The position numbers and the translations under genes were made by a program. From Shewanella pealeana ATCC 700345 (GTDB lineage Bacteria; Pseudomonadota; Gammaproteobacteria; Enterobacterales; Shewanellaceae), in the NCBI RefSeq assembly GCF_000018285.1, contig NC_009901.1:4277001-4341000 (forward strand): 64,000 nt of DNA, written 5' to 3'. Shown in pieces: positions 1 to 8,869 of the stretch (positions are counted from its first letter, which is position 1; every line of letters begins with the position of its first letter). The notes under the pieces are model-generated. The model did no database searches, was not told the origin of the DNA, and saw nothing but the letters and a program-made list of their open reading frames with translations.

Positions 1-1229
1 CCAGGACGTAACTTCTGCTTTTTACCACCATCAATTTGCAAGGTGATCATCACAGGTTGTACCGGGAAGGTATCTAACAAGTGCTCTGAAGGTAGGGCTT
101 CATTAACGATATCACGCTCTAAGTAATCTTCGAGTAGTGCAATCTTGTAGCCGTCTTCGTCATTGTAGAAAGTGTGCGCCGAACCTTTGCTACCCGCACG
201 ACCAGTACGGCCAATACGGTGAATGTGAACTTCGGTGTCATAAGCTACGTGATAGTTAATTACCGCGTCTAATGCGTCGATATCAAGACCACGAGCAGCA
301 ACGTCTGTCGCCACCATGATAGACACACTCTTATTGGCAAACTGAAGTAGTGTTTGATCGCGATCGCGCTGCTCAAGATCGCCATGTAGCGCTACAACGC
401 TAAAACCGTCATTCTTCAGCTGCGCCGCAACGTCTTTGGTTTCACGCTTGGTATTACAAAATACCACTGCGCTCTCAGGGCGGTATTGCAGCAGCAATAA
501 CTTAAGCGCACGCATGCGATCGTTATTATTACCCACTTCATAGAAGTGTTGTTCAATGGTACTTGTAGCATGAGTCGAAGCCACTTTAACCAGCACAGGC
601 TTGAACATGATCTTATCGGCAATCGACTGGATCTGCTCAGGGAAAGTAGCACTAAATAGCAGCGTCTGGCGCTCTATTGGCATGCGATCCATGATACCTT
701 CGAGTTCTACTTGAAAACCCATCTCTAGCATACGGTCGGCTTCATCAAGTACTAAGGTATGCACATTTTCTAGATCTAAACGACCGCGATCTAAGTGATC
801 GATAATACGGCCCGGCGTACCAACTATGATATGTGCGCCATGCTCTAGTGAGCCAATTTGCGGCCCCATTGGCACACCGCCACAAAGGGTCAACACTTTA
901 ATGTTGTGAATACCGCGCGCTAGTGTACGGATCTCTTTTGCCACTTGGTCGGCAAGTTCGCGTGTTGGGCATAAAACCAAACACTGAATACGAAAACGTT
1001 TAACGTCTAACTTGTGCAATAAGCCCAAACCGAACGCAGCAGTTTTACCTGAGCCAGTCTTACCTTGGCCAATAACATCTTCGCCATTAAGGATTGCAGG
1101 TAAGCTTTGCGCTTGAATCGGGGTCATAGAGTCATAACCCATTGTTTTCAGGTTATCTAGCAGCTCAGTCTTCAGCTTAAGGCTTGAGAATGGCGCTTGG
1201 CCTTCGGTATTCGGGACTGTTTGAGTCAA
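1..1229 (-). CDS. dbpA: ATP-dependent RNA helicase DbpA, partial (C-terminus beyond window)
   Basis: DEAD-box RNA helicase. DbpA-type enzymes act in late 50S ribosome assembly and bind 23S rRNA. About 409 codons are visible and the frame is open to the window edge. The helicase core is complete: Q motif (MTPIQAQ), motif I (GKTGSGKT), PTRELA, TPGR, DEAD (DEADRMLEMG), SAT, VVFCNTK, ATDVAARGLD and HRIGRTGRAG. The C-terminal segment ending IDGGKKQKLRPG matches the start of the DbpA RNA-binding domain, which separates it from RhlE or SrmB. No ATG fits the N-terminus. A TTG at 1229 preceded by GGAAAG with a 5-nt gap is the best start. Missing are roughly the last 50 residues. Confidence 0.9.
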   Translation of the reverse strand, partial: MTQTVPNTEGQAPFSSLKLKTELLDNLKTMGYDSMTPIQAQSLPAILNGEDVIGQGKTGSGKTAAFGLGLLHKLDVKRFRIQCLVLCPTRELADQVAKEIRTLARGIHNIKVLTLCGGVPMGPQIGSLEHGAHIIVGTPGRIIDHLDRGRLDLENVHTLVLDEADRMLEMGFQVELEGIMDRMPIERQTLLFSATFPEQIQSIADKIMFKPVLVKVASTHATSTIEQHFYEVGNNNDRMRALKLLLLQYRPESAVVFCNTKRETKDVAAQLKNDGFSVVALHGDLEQRDRDQTLLQFANKSVSIMVATDVAARGLDIDALDAVINYHVAYDTEVHIHRIGRTGRAGSKGSAHTFYNDEDGYKIALLEDYLERDIVNEALPSEHLLDTFPVQPVMITLQIDGGKKQKLRP

Positions 1230-1570
1230 AGTATCTTTCCTAAGTATTCACTGCTCATTAGGGATCTTGAACTCGATACCTTACTAAGGCTCATCAAATC
1301 GCGCTTGGCAGTGATAAAATCATGGTGACAAGGCTCCAAATCATCAGGAGCAAAAGCTGTCGTTTTCTATCGCTATAAATTATAGCGCGCTATTGTAGCA
1401 GTTATTCTTTTAGTTGCAGCATATCGAATAGTGATTAGCGCTAAATATGCCTCATTTGGCCTGTTGCCTCAGTGATTTACTACTGCAGAGTTTCATTCCC
1501 AGAAAAAAGAGCATAAAAAAGCTGGCACAATTGAGCCAGCTTTTAATCTTGCTTGCTGTTTTCAGCTAAT
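1230..1570. other. Intergenic region dbpA / DUF3313 gene
   Basis: About 340 bases without a gene. It must hold the dbpA promoter and leader; AT-rich stretches lie at 1375-1450 but no promoter is clear enough to mark. The DUF3313 gene terminator sits at the right end. Nothing else is seen. Confidence 0.5.
1515..1544 (-). terminator. Rho-independent terminator of the DUF3313 lipoprotein gene
   Basis: Inverted repeat GCTGGC (1521-1526) / GCCAGC (1535-1540) extended by A/T pairs. Read on the minus strand it ends in a run of T, just after the lipoprotein stop at 1571. Confidence 0.8.
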
Positions 1571-2266
1571 CTAGAGTGCCTCTCCACGCAAAGTTGAGCC
1601 TAAACGCTCAACCCACCAATCGACGGCATCTTTTGCATCATCAGTAGAATCTATCATGGTGCTAAAGTCTTTACTGCCCGCTTTTCGGTCGATAACAGCA
1701 ACGATAGGTTGACCCGTTTTTGCATCGCTAATCATAAGTTCTATCGTTGCGCTGCCCACATTAGTATGCTCACCCGTCACAACCTTTGAGATACTCGAGA
1801 TCCCAAGTCCTACAGGCAGAAGGCTGCTGGTAACGGCTAAAATCGGATTAGGGGTTTCAATATTGGTTAGGGCAACACTGACTCTTAAGGTTTTAGCGCT
1901 ATCGCTGTTGAGCGTGTCTTGATCAATGACGTTAAAGCGCTTACTGGCTTTGTCTTTAATCTTACTCACCAAGTACCGCGACACTTCAATAATATCTTGC
2001 TCGTCTAAGTTGTCATATCGGGTCTTGTCATCTAATACCAACCAAGCCTGATCGACGATAACATTGTCGTATTGACCGAGGATGTGATTAAGATCTTCTA
2101 GACTCTTAATCCCCGGCTGCGCCCAAATCAAATCGCTGCCACCTTCAGGACCTGGACGAAAATCTTCGAACGAGCTAAACATCTGTGAGTTTCTATAATC
2201 CTGAACGACTCCACAGCCAGTTAATAGTAGGGTCATAGTCAGAATAAATATACGTGTGGCAGTCAT
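1571..2266 (-). CDS. DUF3313 family lipoprotein
   Basis: A 231-residue protein with a lipoprotein signal: a short hydrophobic stretch then LLTGC, giving Cys18 as the predicted lipidated residue. It is probably anchored in the outer membrane facing the periplasm. The body (IWAQPGIK, YDNVIVDQAW, LRVSVALTNIETPNP and a C-terminal VDWWVERLGSTLR) fits the DUF3313 family, in which no function is settled. It has its own terminator and sits alone between dbpA and yheV, all three on the minus strand. I infer only an envelope role. Confidence 0.75.
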   Translation of the reverse strand: MTATRIFILTMTLLLTGCGVVQDYRNSQMFSSFEDFRPGPEGGSDLIWAQPGIKSLEDLNHILGQYDNVIVDQAWLVLDDKTRYDNLDEQDIIEVSRYLVSKIKDKASKRFNVIDQDTLNSDSAKTLRVSVALTNIETPNPILAVTSSLLPVGLGISSISKVVTGEHTNVGSATIELMISDAKTGQPIVAVIDRKAGSKDFSTMIDSTDDAKDAVDWWVERLGSTLRGEAL

Positions 2267-2431
2267 TATGGTTACTCACTTAAAGTCTACGCCGACAGTC
2301 TTGCTAGCGCTAAAAGAACAAAGTTTACACGATCCCAAACACAAACAACAGCCTGGTACACAGATGTATAATCATACCTTGATTAAAAACCTCAGCATCT
2401 GCCTTGCCTAATATAGTCACACTATTAAGCA

Positions 2432-2641
2432 CTAATCCGGATTAAACACACCAATCACTGCACCACTGGCCTTTTTCACAACTTTCTCTTCTGTCTGTTG
2501 CTCACGATAATCACAGTCGACACACTCAACAGTCTCGATGCCGTTTTCTTTAAATAGCACGATAGACTCTTTGGCCTGACACTTAGGGCACTTAGCGCCA
2601 GCCACGAAACGTTTTTTCACTTTTTTAGTTGTTGTAGTCAT
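2432..2641 (-). CDS. yheV: YheV-type small zinc-ribbon protein
   Basis: A 69-residue protein with two Cys pairs (CPKCQ and CVDCD) that would bind one zinc, followed by a charged segment and the YheV signature ending GVFNPD. The start at 2641 (MTTTTKK) is chosen over a longer frame because GGAAGT precedes it by a proper gap and the family begins here. E. coli has yheV close to yheS, as here, although the two genes are divergent in this window. The function of the family is unknown. Confidence 0.85.
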   Translation of the reverse strand: MTTTTKKVKKRFVAGAKCPKCQAKESIVLFKENGIETVECVDCDYREQQTEEKVVKKASGAVIGVFNPD

Positions 2642-2782
2642 GATTTTACTTCCAGTCCATATATGTCTAACATTTTGCCACAAAAGCTGCGCTATGACCG
2701 TATTTTTCCCCGATGTGCGTAGATGTTGCTATGCCTTCTAGGCTATTATCCCTGCCAATATTTACTGTGTAAGCCGACTTCA
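2642..2782. promoter_or_regulatory. Divergent promoter region yheV / yheS
   Basis: The 141 bases between the two divergent starts must carry both promoters. No pair of -35/-10 boxes stands out strongly enough to place. Confidence 0.4.
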
Positions 2783-4693
2783 ATGATCACCATCTCTCAA
2801 GCTCAACTCGTTCGTGGCTCGAAAACCTTGCTCGATGAAACTTCATTAACCGTCTATCCAGGCCACAAGGTCGGTCTCGTTGGAGCAAACGGCAGCGGCA
2901 AGTCTTCATTGCTTGCGCTTATCTTGGGCAAAATCAGCCTAGATAAAGGTGAATTTACTATGCCTAGCGGTTGGCAGATGGCCACTGTGGCACAGGAAAC
3001 ACCTGCACTTGACGTATCGGCAATTGAATATGTGATCGATGGCGATAGCGAATACCGCGAACTTGAAGCCGAGTTACATGCAGCCCAAGAAGCCGACGAT
3101 GGTCATAAGATTGCCCTATTGCATGGCAAAATTGATGCTATTGGCGGCTATGCCATTCATTCTCGCGCCGCAAGCTTACTTGCCGGCCTAGGTTTTAGCG
3201 AGCAAGAGCAAAGCAATCCAGTGAAGAGTTTCTCGGGTGGTTGGCGCATGCGTCTTAACTTAGCCCAAGCTCTGTTATGTCGCTCAGATCTACTACTTCT
3301 CGATGAGCCAACTAACCACTTGGACTTAGACACCATGTACTGGTTAGAGGGCTGGATTAAAGCCTATCAAGGCACGCTTATTCTGATCAGTCACGACCGC
3401 GACTTTATCGATGGTATCGTCGATGAAATCGTTCATGTCGAAAACACAAAACTGAACTACTACAAGGGTAACTACACCTCGTTTGAGCGTGTTCGTGCCG
3501 AGCGTATGGCGCAGCAACAAGTCGCCTTTGAGCGTCAACAAAAAGAGCGCGCCCATATGCAATCTTTTGTTGACCGTTTCCGCTATAAAGCCAGTAAAGC
3601 CAAGCAGGCTCAAAGTCGCTTAAAAGCGCTTGAGCGTATGGCTGAGCTACTGCCATCACAAGCCGACAGCCCATTCCATATGGCATTTAGAGAACCTGAA
3701 GCCTTGCCAAATCCACTGGTGACAATGGAGCAGGTTTCTATCGGTTACGGTGAAACCGAAATCCTTAAGAAAGTTCATCTCAACCTAGTTCCCGGTGCTC
3801 GTATCGGTTTGCTAGGTCGCAATGGTGCGGGTAAGTCGACCTTAGTAAAACTGCTCTCTGGCGAGCTCTCGCCGATGAAAGGTCAGTATGAAACAAATCC
3901 GGGCTTAAACATCGGATATTTTGCTCAGCATCAGCTGGAATTTTTAAGCTTAGATGACTCACCGCTGCAGCATATGGTGCGCCTAGCCCCAACAACTAAA
4001 GAGCAGGAACTACGTAACTTCTTAGGCGGTTACGGTTTTAACGGCGATATGGCATTGTCACCGGTTCGCCCCTTCTCTGGTGGTGAAAAGGCACGTTTAG
4101 TACTGGCATTGCTTGTATGGCAACGCCCAAACCTATTGCTACTCGATGAACCAACTAACCACTTAGATCTAGAGATGCGTCATGCGTTAACCATGGCTCT
4201 ACAGACCTTTGAAGGTGCAATGATTATCGTCTCGCACGATAGACATCTATTGCGCTTAAGCTGCAGTGATTACTATCTCGTCGACCAGGGGGAAGTAAAA
4301 AGCTTCGACGGCGACCTAGATGATTATCATCAGTGGTTGCTCGATGCAGCTAAGACCGCTGGCAAGTCGGAAGAGACTGAGACTGGCAAGCCAGTTCAAG
4401 ACAAGAAGCTACAGAAACGCTTGGATGCAGAGCTAAGACAGAAGCTGTCACCACTTAAGAAGGTGCAGACTAAACTTGAAAAAGAACAGCATAAAGCTAA
4501 CGAGCGCCTAAAAGAGCTTGAAGATATGCTGGCCGATACTAGCCTTTATGATGCCGATAACAAGGCTAAACTCACCCAAGTACTCACTGAGCGTACAACG
4601 CTGACTCAAGGGTTAGAGGAGAGTGAAATGGAGTGGCTAGAAATCCAAGAAGAGATCGAAACCATAGAGCAAAGCGTTCGCGCCGAAGCCTAG
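2783..4693 (+). CDS. yheS: ABC-F family ATPase YheS
   Basis: Cytosolic ABC-F protein of 636 residues with two nucleotide-binding domains and no membrane segment. ABC-F proteins bind the ribosome and affect translation. Domain 1 carries GANGSGKSS, the signature SFSGGWRMR and LLLLDEPTNHLDLD. Domain 2 carries GRNGAGKST, PFSGGEKAR and LLLLDEPTNHLDLE. A charged linker lies between them, and the C-terminus is a lysine/glutamate-rich coiled coil. The start at 2783 (MITISQAQL) matches the family; an upstream in-frame extension is not credible. The next gene on the same strand is a DUF2390 gene, after a terminator. Confidence 0.95.
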   Translation: MITISQAQLVRGSKTLLDETSLTVYPGHKVGLVGANGSGKSSLLALILGKISLDKGEFTMPSGWQMATVAQETPALDVSAIEYVIDGDSEYRELEAELHAAQEADDGHKIALLHGKIDAIGGYAIHSRAASLLAGLGFSEQEQSNPVKSFSGGWRMRLNLAQALLCRSDLLLLDEPTNHLDLDTMYWLEGWIKAYQGTLILISHDRDFIDGIVDEIVHVENTKLNYYKGNYTSFERVRAERMAQQQVAFERQQKERAHMQSFVDRFRYKASKAKQAQSRLKALERMAELLPSQADSPFHMAFREPEALPNPLVTMEQVSIGYGETEILKKVHLNLVPGARIGLLGRNGAGKSTLVKLLSGELSPMKGQYETNPGLNIGYFAQHQLEFLSLDDSPLQHMVRLAPTTKEQELRNFLGGYGFNGDMALSPVRPFSGGEKARLVLALLVWQRPNLLLLDEPTNHLDLEMRHALTMALQTFEGAMIIVSHDRHLLRLSCSDYYLVDQGEVKSFDGDLDDYHQWLLDAAKTAGKSEETETGKPVQDKKLQKRLDAELRQKLSPLKKVQTKLEKEQHKANERLKELEDMLADTSLYDADNKAKLTQVLTERTTLTQGLEESEMEWLEIQEEIETIEQSVRAEA

Positions 4694-4759
4694 CTTAGAT
4701 TTCAGTTTAAGTCGGAGTTCGAGCCAAAGTTCGAGCCAAAGTTTTAGGCTGAATTAGAC

Positions 4760-4788
4760 AAATGGGGAGCACGGCTCCCCATTTTGTT
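4760..4788 (+). terminator. Rho-independent terminator of yheS
   Basis: Perfect 10-bp stem AATGGGGAGC (4761-4770) / GCTCCCCATT (4774-4783) with loop ACG, then a T-rich tail. Just before it, at about 4714-4737, a 12-base unit GTTCGAGCCAAA is present twice in tandem. Confidence 0.9.
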
Positions 4789-4834
4789 ATCATGGCTTAA
4801 TAATGAGTGAAACGATAATCAGAAGGTTCACCCT

Positions 4835-5308
4835 ATGACATTGTCTAACCGTTTATCTCTTAGCTTGTGGAGTGATTGCGACCCCCTCTATATGCAGCAT
4901 CAGAGTCTGTGTTTACAATTGCAAGATGACCACCAGCTCAATGTCAATTTGCTGCTATTAGCCCTTTGGCTCGATATGCATCACTACTTACTGCCCAAGC
5001 TACAATGGCGTCAACTACAGCAAGACACTCACAGCTGGGAAAGGAAGCTGTTACTGCCCTACAGACAATTAAGACGCCAAAGCAAAGCCTGTCTTGCAAC
5101 AGGCGAATACCGACAGATGTTAGAGCTAGAGCTGATGTTGGAGCGAAAATCTCAGGCGATGATTTTAACTGCACTCAAACTTATGCCGCTAGAAGAGCAA
5201 ACAAGCACTAGTACTAATATAAGTAGTTACCATAACCTCAGCCATTATTTAGCCCTGTTTAATTTAGATAGCCGCAATTACCCCTCATTGCAGAGCGCTT
5301 CACAATAG
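4835..5308 (+). CDS. TIGR02444 / DUF2390 family protein
   Basis: A 157-residue soluble protein, predicted all-helical and rich in Leu and Gln, with the family-like start LWSDCDPLYMQHQSLCLQLQ and LLLLALWLDMH. Proteins of this family commonly lie beside yheS in gammaproteobacteria, which is the position here. No catalytic motif is visible and the function is unknown. It has its own leader after the yheS terminator, so it may be transcribed independently. Confidence 0.7.
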   Translation: MTLSNRLSLSLWSDCDPLYMQHQSLCLQLQDDHQLNVNLLLLALWLDMHHYLLPKLQWRQLQQDTHSWERKLLLPYRQLRRQSKACLATGEYRQMLELELMLERKSQAMILTALKLMPLEEQTSTSTNISSYHNLSHYLALFNLDSRNYPSLQSASQ

Positions 5309-5329
5309 AAAAGCCAGCCCTAGCTTTTC
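5308..5329 (+). terminator. Possible terminator after the DUF2390 gene
   Basis: Inverted repeat GAAAAGC (5308-5314) / GCTTTTC (5323-5329), starting at the last base of the stop codon. The tail is short, so efficiency is doubtful. Confidence 0.4.
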
Positions 5330-5390
5330 TTCGCGTCCTCCGTGTAGCAAACCAAGTGAGCACTTCATGGTTTATCGCTTTTAAAGCAAA

Positions 5391-5420
5391 GAACTCAGTT
5401 TGTGCTGAGTTCATATTTTT
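5391..5420 (+). terminator. Terminator between convergent DUF2390 gene and GMC oxidoreductase
   Basis: Stem GAACTCAG (5391-5398) / CTGAGTTC (5405-5412) followed by ATATTTTTTA. It best fits the plus strand but could serve both convergent genes. Confidence 0.6.
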
Positions 5421-5426
5421 TATCTA

Positions 5427-7022
5427 TTAACTAGCTTGGGGCTTAAGCCTCTCAGCCAATCGAGTCGCGTTTCTGGCGGTAATACCATAGATAGACAACT
5501 GAGGATTGGCCCCTAGGCTGGTTGGGAATATCGAGCCATCCATCACTGACAGGTTATCAAAGTAGTGTGATTCACCAAAGCTGTTCACCATAGCTAACTT
5601 GGGGTCCTCACCAAATGGGCAGCCCCCCATCACATGAGCCGATGCCACTACGGTTTTCAGCGGTGCCAAATCCATTTCGCTAATAGCCTTTTTAGCCTCA
5701 TTCCAGCTCGACAAGTAAGGCATACCCTCACTGATTGGCAGCACTTGCTGCGCCCCTGCCGCAAACTGCAACTCTGCCATGCTGGCATATGCACGCCGCG
5801 CCGCACGCCAAAACGCATCGGTAAGAGGGTAATCTAGGGTAAAGCCATGGTCTGTCAGCTTAACCTGCCCCCCCTGACTATTGTCATGATAACCGTCTCT
5901 TACTAATGCGATAGTGACCTGTAATTGGTTAAATTTCTCCATCAGCTGCGCGTGACTCTTGCCATAGCCAACAGTTTTTGAAGCGATCAGAATTGGGTGA
6001 ATGGGTGGCACTTCAAGCTTGTAGCCTAGCTCTCCGTCGGCGCCATCTTGCCAGACAAATTCATCAGAATAGATAGACTGCGGCGCCCCGCTGTGACCAT
6101 TAATCGGATCGCTAAAAACAGCACCGCTGAGCAAGGTCGGATGTAAGAAAGTACGCTTACCTATGATCTCATGAGGATCCGGTAGCTTGGAGCGCAGCAT
6201 AATGCTTGGAGTATGAATCGCCCCGGCCGCAAGAATATAGTGCTTAGCCTTAAACATCACTTCCACAGGCATAGGCTTCATATTTTTATCGACCGCTTGA
6301 GCCTTAACAGCGAAGATCTTGTCGTTATGATGCTCAAGCTTAATGACCTGAGCCTGACTCACCAGTGTTGCACCGCGATCTAGCGCCGCGGGAATCGTGG
6401 TCACCAACATAGACTGCTTAGCATTTACCGGGCAGCCCATGCCGCAATAGCCCGTATTCCAACAACCTTTGACGTTACGCTTAATCACAGTGTGCTCCCA
6501 ACCTAATGTCTCACAGCCTTGCTTTAAGGCTTGATTATTACGGTTAGGATCGTAGGCCCACTTGCTGATATTAAGCCGTTGCTCCATCTTCTCAAACCAA
6601 GGATCTAGCTCGGTGCGAGAGAGCCCTACAACAGATTTTGTCTGCGCCCAATAATCCAATGCGGGCTCTGGAGTGCGGATAGAAGTGGTCCAGTTGACTG
6701 TGGTGGAGCCACCTACGCCGCGGCCCTGAAAAATACCGATCGCCTTGTCGGTTGTCTTCATCCCCGCCGCTTGCTGGTAGAGATCTGGATAAGCGACTCG
6801 CTCCTCCATGACAAAATCTTTCGATGACTTTAGTTGACCGCCCTCAACGATGATCACAGATAAGCCAGCCTCGGTAAGAATTTCTGCCGCGACGCCGCCT
6901 CCCGCGCCACTGCCGACAATCACCACATCGGCCTCTAAGGTTTGGTTTTCACTGAGCTTAGATGCATTAATATGCGCCCATCCAGAATCGAGTCCGGTTA
7001 CGATAGGATCTTCAATGGCCAT
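5427..7022 (-). CDS. GMC family FAD-dependent oxidoreductase
   Basis: Glucose-methanol-choline family flavoprotein, 531 residues, predicted to oxidise an alcohol group. The FAD-binding motif is VVIVGSGAGGGVAAE at about residues 33-47. A Cys-rich segment (GCWNTGYCGMGCPVNAK, about 186-202) resembles that of the long-chain fatty alcohol oxidase/dehydrogenase branch. The C-terminus has the GMC signature HVMGGCPFG, then DGSIFPTSLGANPQLS, including the expected catalytic His. There is no signal peptide of its own. The start overlaps the upstream frame by 11 bases, and the partner gene carries a twin-arginine signal, so the two may be exported as a complex. This pair interrupts the yheS-yheT neighbourhood known from enteric bacteria. 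The substrate is not known. Confidence 0.88.
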   Translation of the reverse strand: MAIEDPIVTGLDSGWAHINASKLSENQTLEADVVIVGSGAGGGVAAEILTEAGLSVIIVEGGQLKSSKDFVMEERVAYPDLYQQAAGMKTTDKAIGIFQGRGVGGSTTVNWTTSIRTPEPALDYWAQTKSVVGLSRTELDPWFEKMEQRLNISKWAYDPNRNNQALKQGCETLGWEHTVIKRNVKGCWNTGYCGMGCPVNAKQSMLVTTIPAALDRGATLVSQAQVIKLEHHNDKIFAVKAQAVDKNMKPMPVEVMFKAKHYILAAGAIHTPSIMLRSKLPDPHEIIGKRTFLHPTLLSGAVFSDPINGHSGAPQSIYSDEFVWQDGADGELGYKLEVPPIHPILIASKTVGYGKSHAQLMEKFNQLQVTIALVRDGYHDNSQGGQVKLTDHGFTLDYPLTDAFWRAARRAYASMAELQFAAGAQQVLPISEGMPYLSSWNEAKKAISEMDLAPLKTVVASAHVMGGCPFGEDPKLAMVNSFGESHYFDNLSVMDGSIFPTSLGANPQLSIYGITARNATRLAERLKPQAS

Positions 7023-7194
7023 ATAGGCTCCCCTTCCCTTTTAGCTCAGAGTTAAGAAATAACTTCACTTCATATCCTCCAGACTTCATATCTTCAAGGA
7101 ACGTCGGTTTAGCATAATACAGTCGGCTCCAATGCTCACGGCTAGAGCGCTCGGAGCTAGCGCCGTAAGCTAGATAGTTAACTAATCGCACCAC
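7012..7194 (-). pseudogene. In-frame continuation of the GMC partner gene after a TGA
   Basis: A 60-codon open stretch in exactly the same frame as the gene ending at 7204; only TGA and three codons lie between. It contains HWSRLYYAKPTFLEDMKS, nearly identical to the end of the upstream protein, because a 72-base block is duplicated here. Its end overlaps the GMC start by 11 bases, as expected if it were the original 3' end of the partner gene. It may be a remnant, a separately translated small protein starting at GTG 7194, or the tail reached by readthrough. Confidence 0.5.
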
Positions 7195-7263
7195 TTCATG
7201 TCCTCAAGACTTCATATTTTCAAGGAACGTCGGCTTAGCATAATGCAGTCGGCTCCAATGCTC
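7066..7263. repeat. 72-bp direct duplication, 126-bp offset
   Basis: Copies at 7066-7137 and 7192-7263 differ at 5 of 72 positions by my reading. The offset of 126 bases is a multiple of three, so the frame is kept. One difference turns GGA into TGA and creates the stop of the upstream gene. Confidence 0.85.
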
Positions 7264-7722
7264 TGGGTTAGAGTAGTAACTCGCCATCACCAACTCCCTT
7301 AGTCCTTGGTAGGCGGTCACCATCATGTCCATATAGCTTGTTCGCCAAGCTTGTAGCATCTCTATCAGTTCGGCCTGGTTGCGCATCATCAAAGGCGTCA
7401 TGCTGCCAGTTAATATCAACAGTCCCAACCGCCCCTCTAGCATCTCGAACAGTTGCTCCAGTTCATCAAAGGTGTCTTGGGGAAGAATGGAGATGGTGTG
7501 CTCGATAGCATCTAGAGTTCTATTTATCGAATCGCGTTTTAGCGTAGCAACATCGGGTAGCGCGCCATCTAAGAATACTGGCACCAGCACACTAAATAAC
7601 AAACGGTGCTTGTCATCGAGCTGCTTATTAACGCCGATATAATCGGTCGAGTAATAATTAACGCCCAGCGCTAAGCATGCAGTACCTGCCAATGCGGTTG
7701 TGATAAAAGTCCGTCGCTCCAT
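7204..7722 (-). CDS. Twin-arginine-signal partner protein of the GMC oxidoreductase
   Basis: A 172-residue protein beginning MERRTFITTALAG, a twin-arginine signal followed by a hydrophobic stretch, so export of a folded or partnered protein through Tat is likely. The rest is mainly helical (LLFSVLVPVFLDGALP, LDAIEHTISILPQ) and resembles the small subunits found before GMC dehydrogenases such as gluconate 2-dehydrogenase subunit 3. It probably escorts or anchors the flavoprotein. Its TGA stop lies inside a duplicated block; without it the frame would run into the next 60 codons and overlap the GMC start. A truncated or nonsense allele is possible. Confidence 0.65.
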   Translation of the reverse strand: MERRTFITTALAGTACLALGVNYYSTDYIGVNKQLDDKHRLLFSVLVPVFLDGALPDVATLKRDSINRTLDAIEHTISILPQDTFDELEQLFEMLEGRLGLLILTGSMTPLMMRNQAELIEMLQAWRTSYMDMMVTAYQGLRELVMASYYSNPEHWSRLHYAKPTFLENMKS

Positions 7723-7888
7723 CGAGTCCTCTCATTCTTATAATTAAGTTCGTGTCGGCAAAACATCACGGCCCAGCCACTTACAACTGGAAACAAAGCG
7801 AATAAAAGACCAGTTTAAAATCTATGTTACACTCTGCTGACAATAACAATTAAACACACGTTTTAATTTTCAGCAATAGCCAATTATT
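7723..7888. promoter_or_regulatory. Divergent promoter region GMC operon / yheT
   Basis: 166 AT-rich bases between divergent starts. It must contain both promoters; none can be placed with confidence. No good ribosome-binding site is seen before the yheT ATG. Confidence 0.35.
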
Positions 7889-8869
7889 ATGAGCCAGATA
7901 TTTTCTCCCCCTTGGTGGGCTAAAAACCCCCATATTCAAACGATTCTTCCGGTACTGACCAAAGTGGACAAACCACAGCTGCGACGTGAGAGGTTGGAAC
8001 TCAGCGATGGTGATTTTATCGATCTAGACTGGCAAGGTTCGCCTAAAGACAATCAGCCAATACTGGTGATCATCCACGGCTTGGAGGGTAGCGCTCAATC
8101 CCATTACGCTCGTCGTATGTTAGCCGCCTGTAAGGCACTAGACTTATGCGCTGTGGTGCATCACCACCGTAGCTGTTCAGGTGAGCTCAATCGACTCGTT
8201 AGGGGTTATCACAGTGGCGATACTCAAGATTTGCAAACCAGCTTGAGTCACTTAAAGACCCAGTACCCCGGCAGTCGCCTACTTGCGGCAGGCTATAGCC
8301 TAGGTGGCAATGTGCTGGTCAAATATCAAGGCGAGCAACAAGAACGTAGCCTAATTGATAGAGGCGTTGCCATCTCGGCACCACTGCAACTCGGTTCCTG
8401 TGCCAATAGATTAGAGAAAGGCTTCTCTAAAGTTTACCAAAGCTATCTAATTAAACAGTTACAAGAAAAAATGCGTGGAAAGATAGCGAGGCCAGAGCTG
8501 CAAGCCTTAATGCCAATAAGTAAGAGGGATATTGAGCAGCTCACCACCTTTTATCTATTCGACGATAAGATCACCGCGCCGCTACATGGCTTTACCGATG
8601 TCGATGACTATTACACCCGCGCCAGTGGCTTGCCTTACTTAAGTCAGATCACTAAACCGACCTTAGTGATCCACGCTAAAGATGATCCCTTTATGACTCA
8701 TGCGGTGATCCCGACGCCACTGCAGCTGTCGGCTCAAGTGCAATATGAACTGCACGATAATGGTGGTCATGTGGGCTTTATCGAAGGTGGTAGCCCTTGG
8801 CGTCCGCAGTATTATCTTGAAAAACGTGTATTAAACTTTTTAACCTCAATGGAAACATCAGTATGTTAG
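7889..8869 (+). CDS. yheT: YheT-type alpha/beta-fold hydrolase
   Basis: A 326-residue alpha/beta hydrolase of the YheT/ABHD1-3 group. Visible are the oxyanion-side HGLEGS, the family HHRSCSGE stretch, the nucleophile elbow GYSLGGN (Ser), an acid in HAKDDPFM and the late His in NGGHVGF, giving a complete Ser-Asp-His triad. These enzymes are predicted esterases; the natural substrate is not established. The last codons overlap the start of yheU by 7 bases, so the two are co-transcribed. Confidence 0.9.
   Translation: MSQIFSPPWWAKNPHIQTILPVLTKVDKPQLRRERLELSDGDFIDLDWQGSPKDNQPILVIIHGLEGSAQSHYARRMLAACKALDLCAVVHHHRSCSGELNRLVRGYHSGDTQDLQTSLSHLKTQYPGSRLLAAGYSLGGNVLVKYQGEQQERSLIDRGVAISAPLQLGSCANRLEKGFSKVYQSYLIKQLQEKMRGKIARPELQALMPISKRDIEQLTTFYLFDDKITAPLHGFTDVDDYYTRASGLPYLSQITKPTLVIHAKDDPFMTHAVIPTPLQLSAQVQYELHDNGGHVGFIEGGSPWRPQYYLEKRVLNFLTSMETSVC

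Noticed and set aside
5634-5837. Small plus-strand frame inside the GMC gene
   Set aside because: Antisense to the conserved C-terminal part of the oxidoreductase; typical shadow frame.
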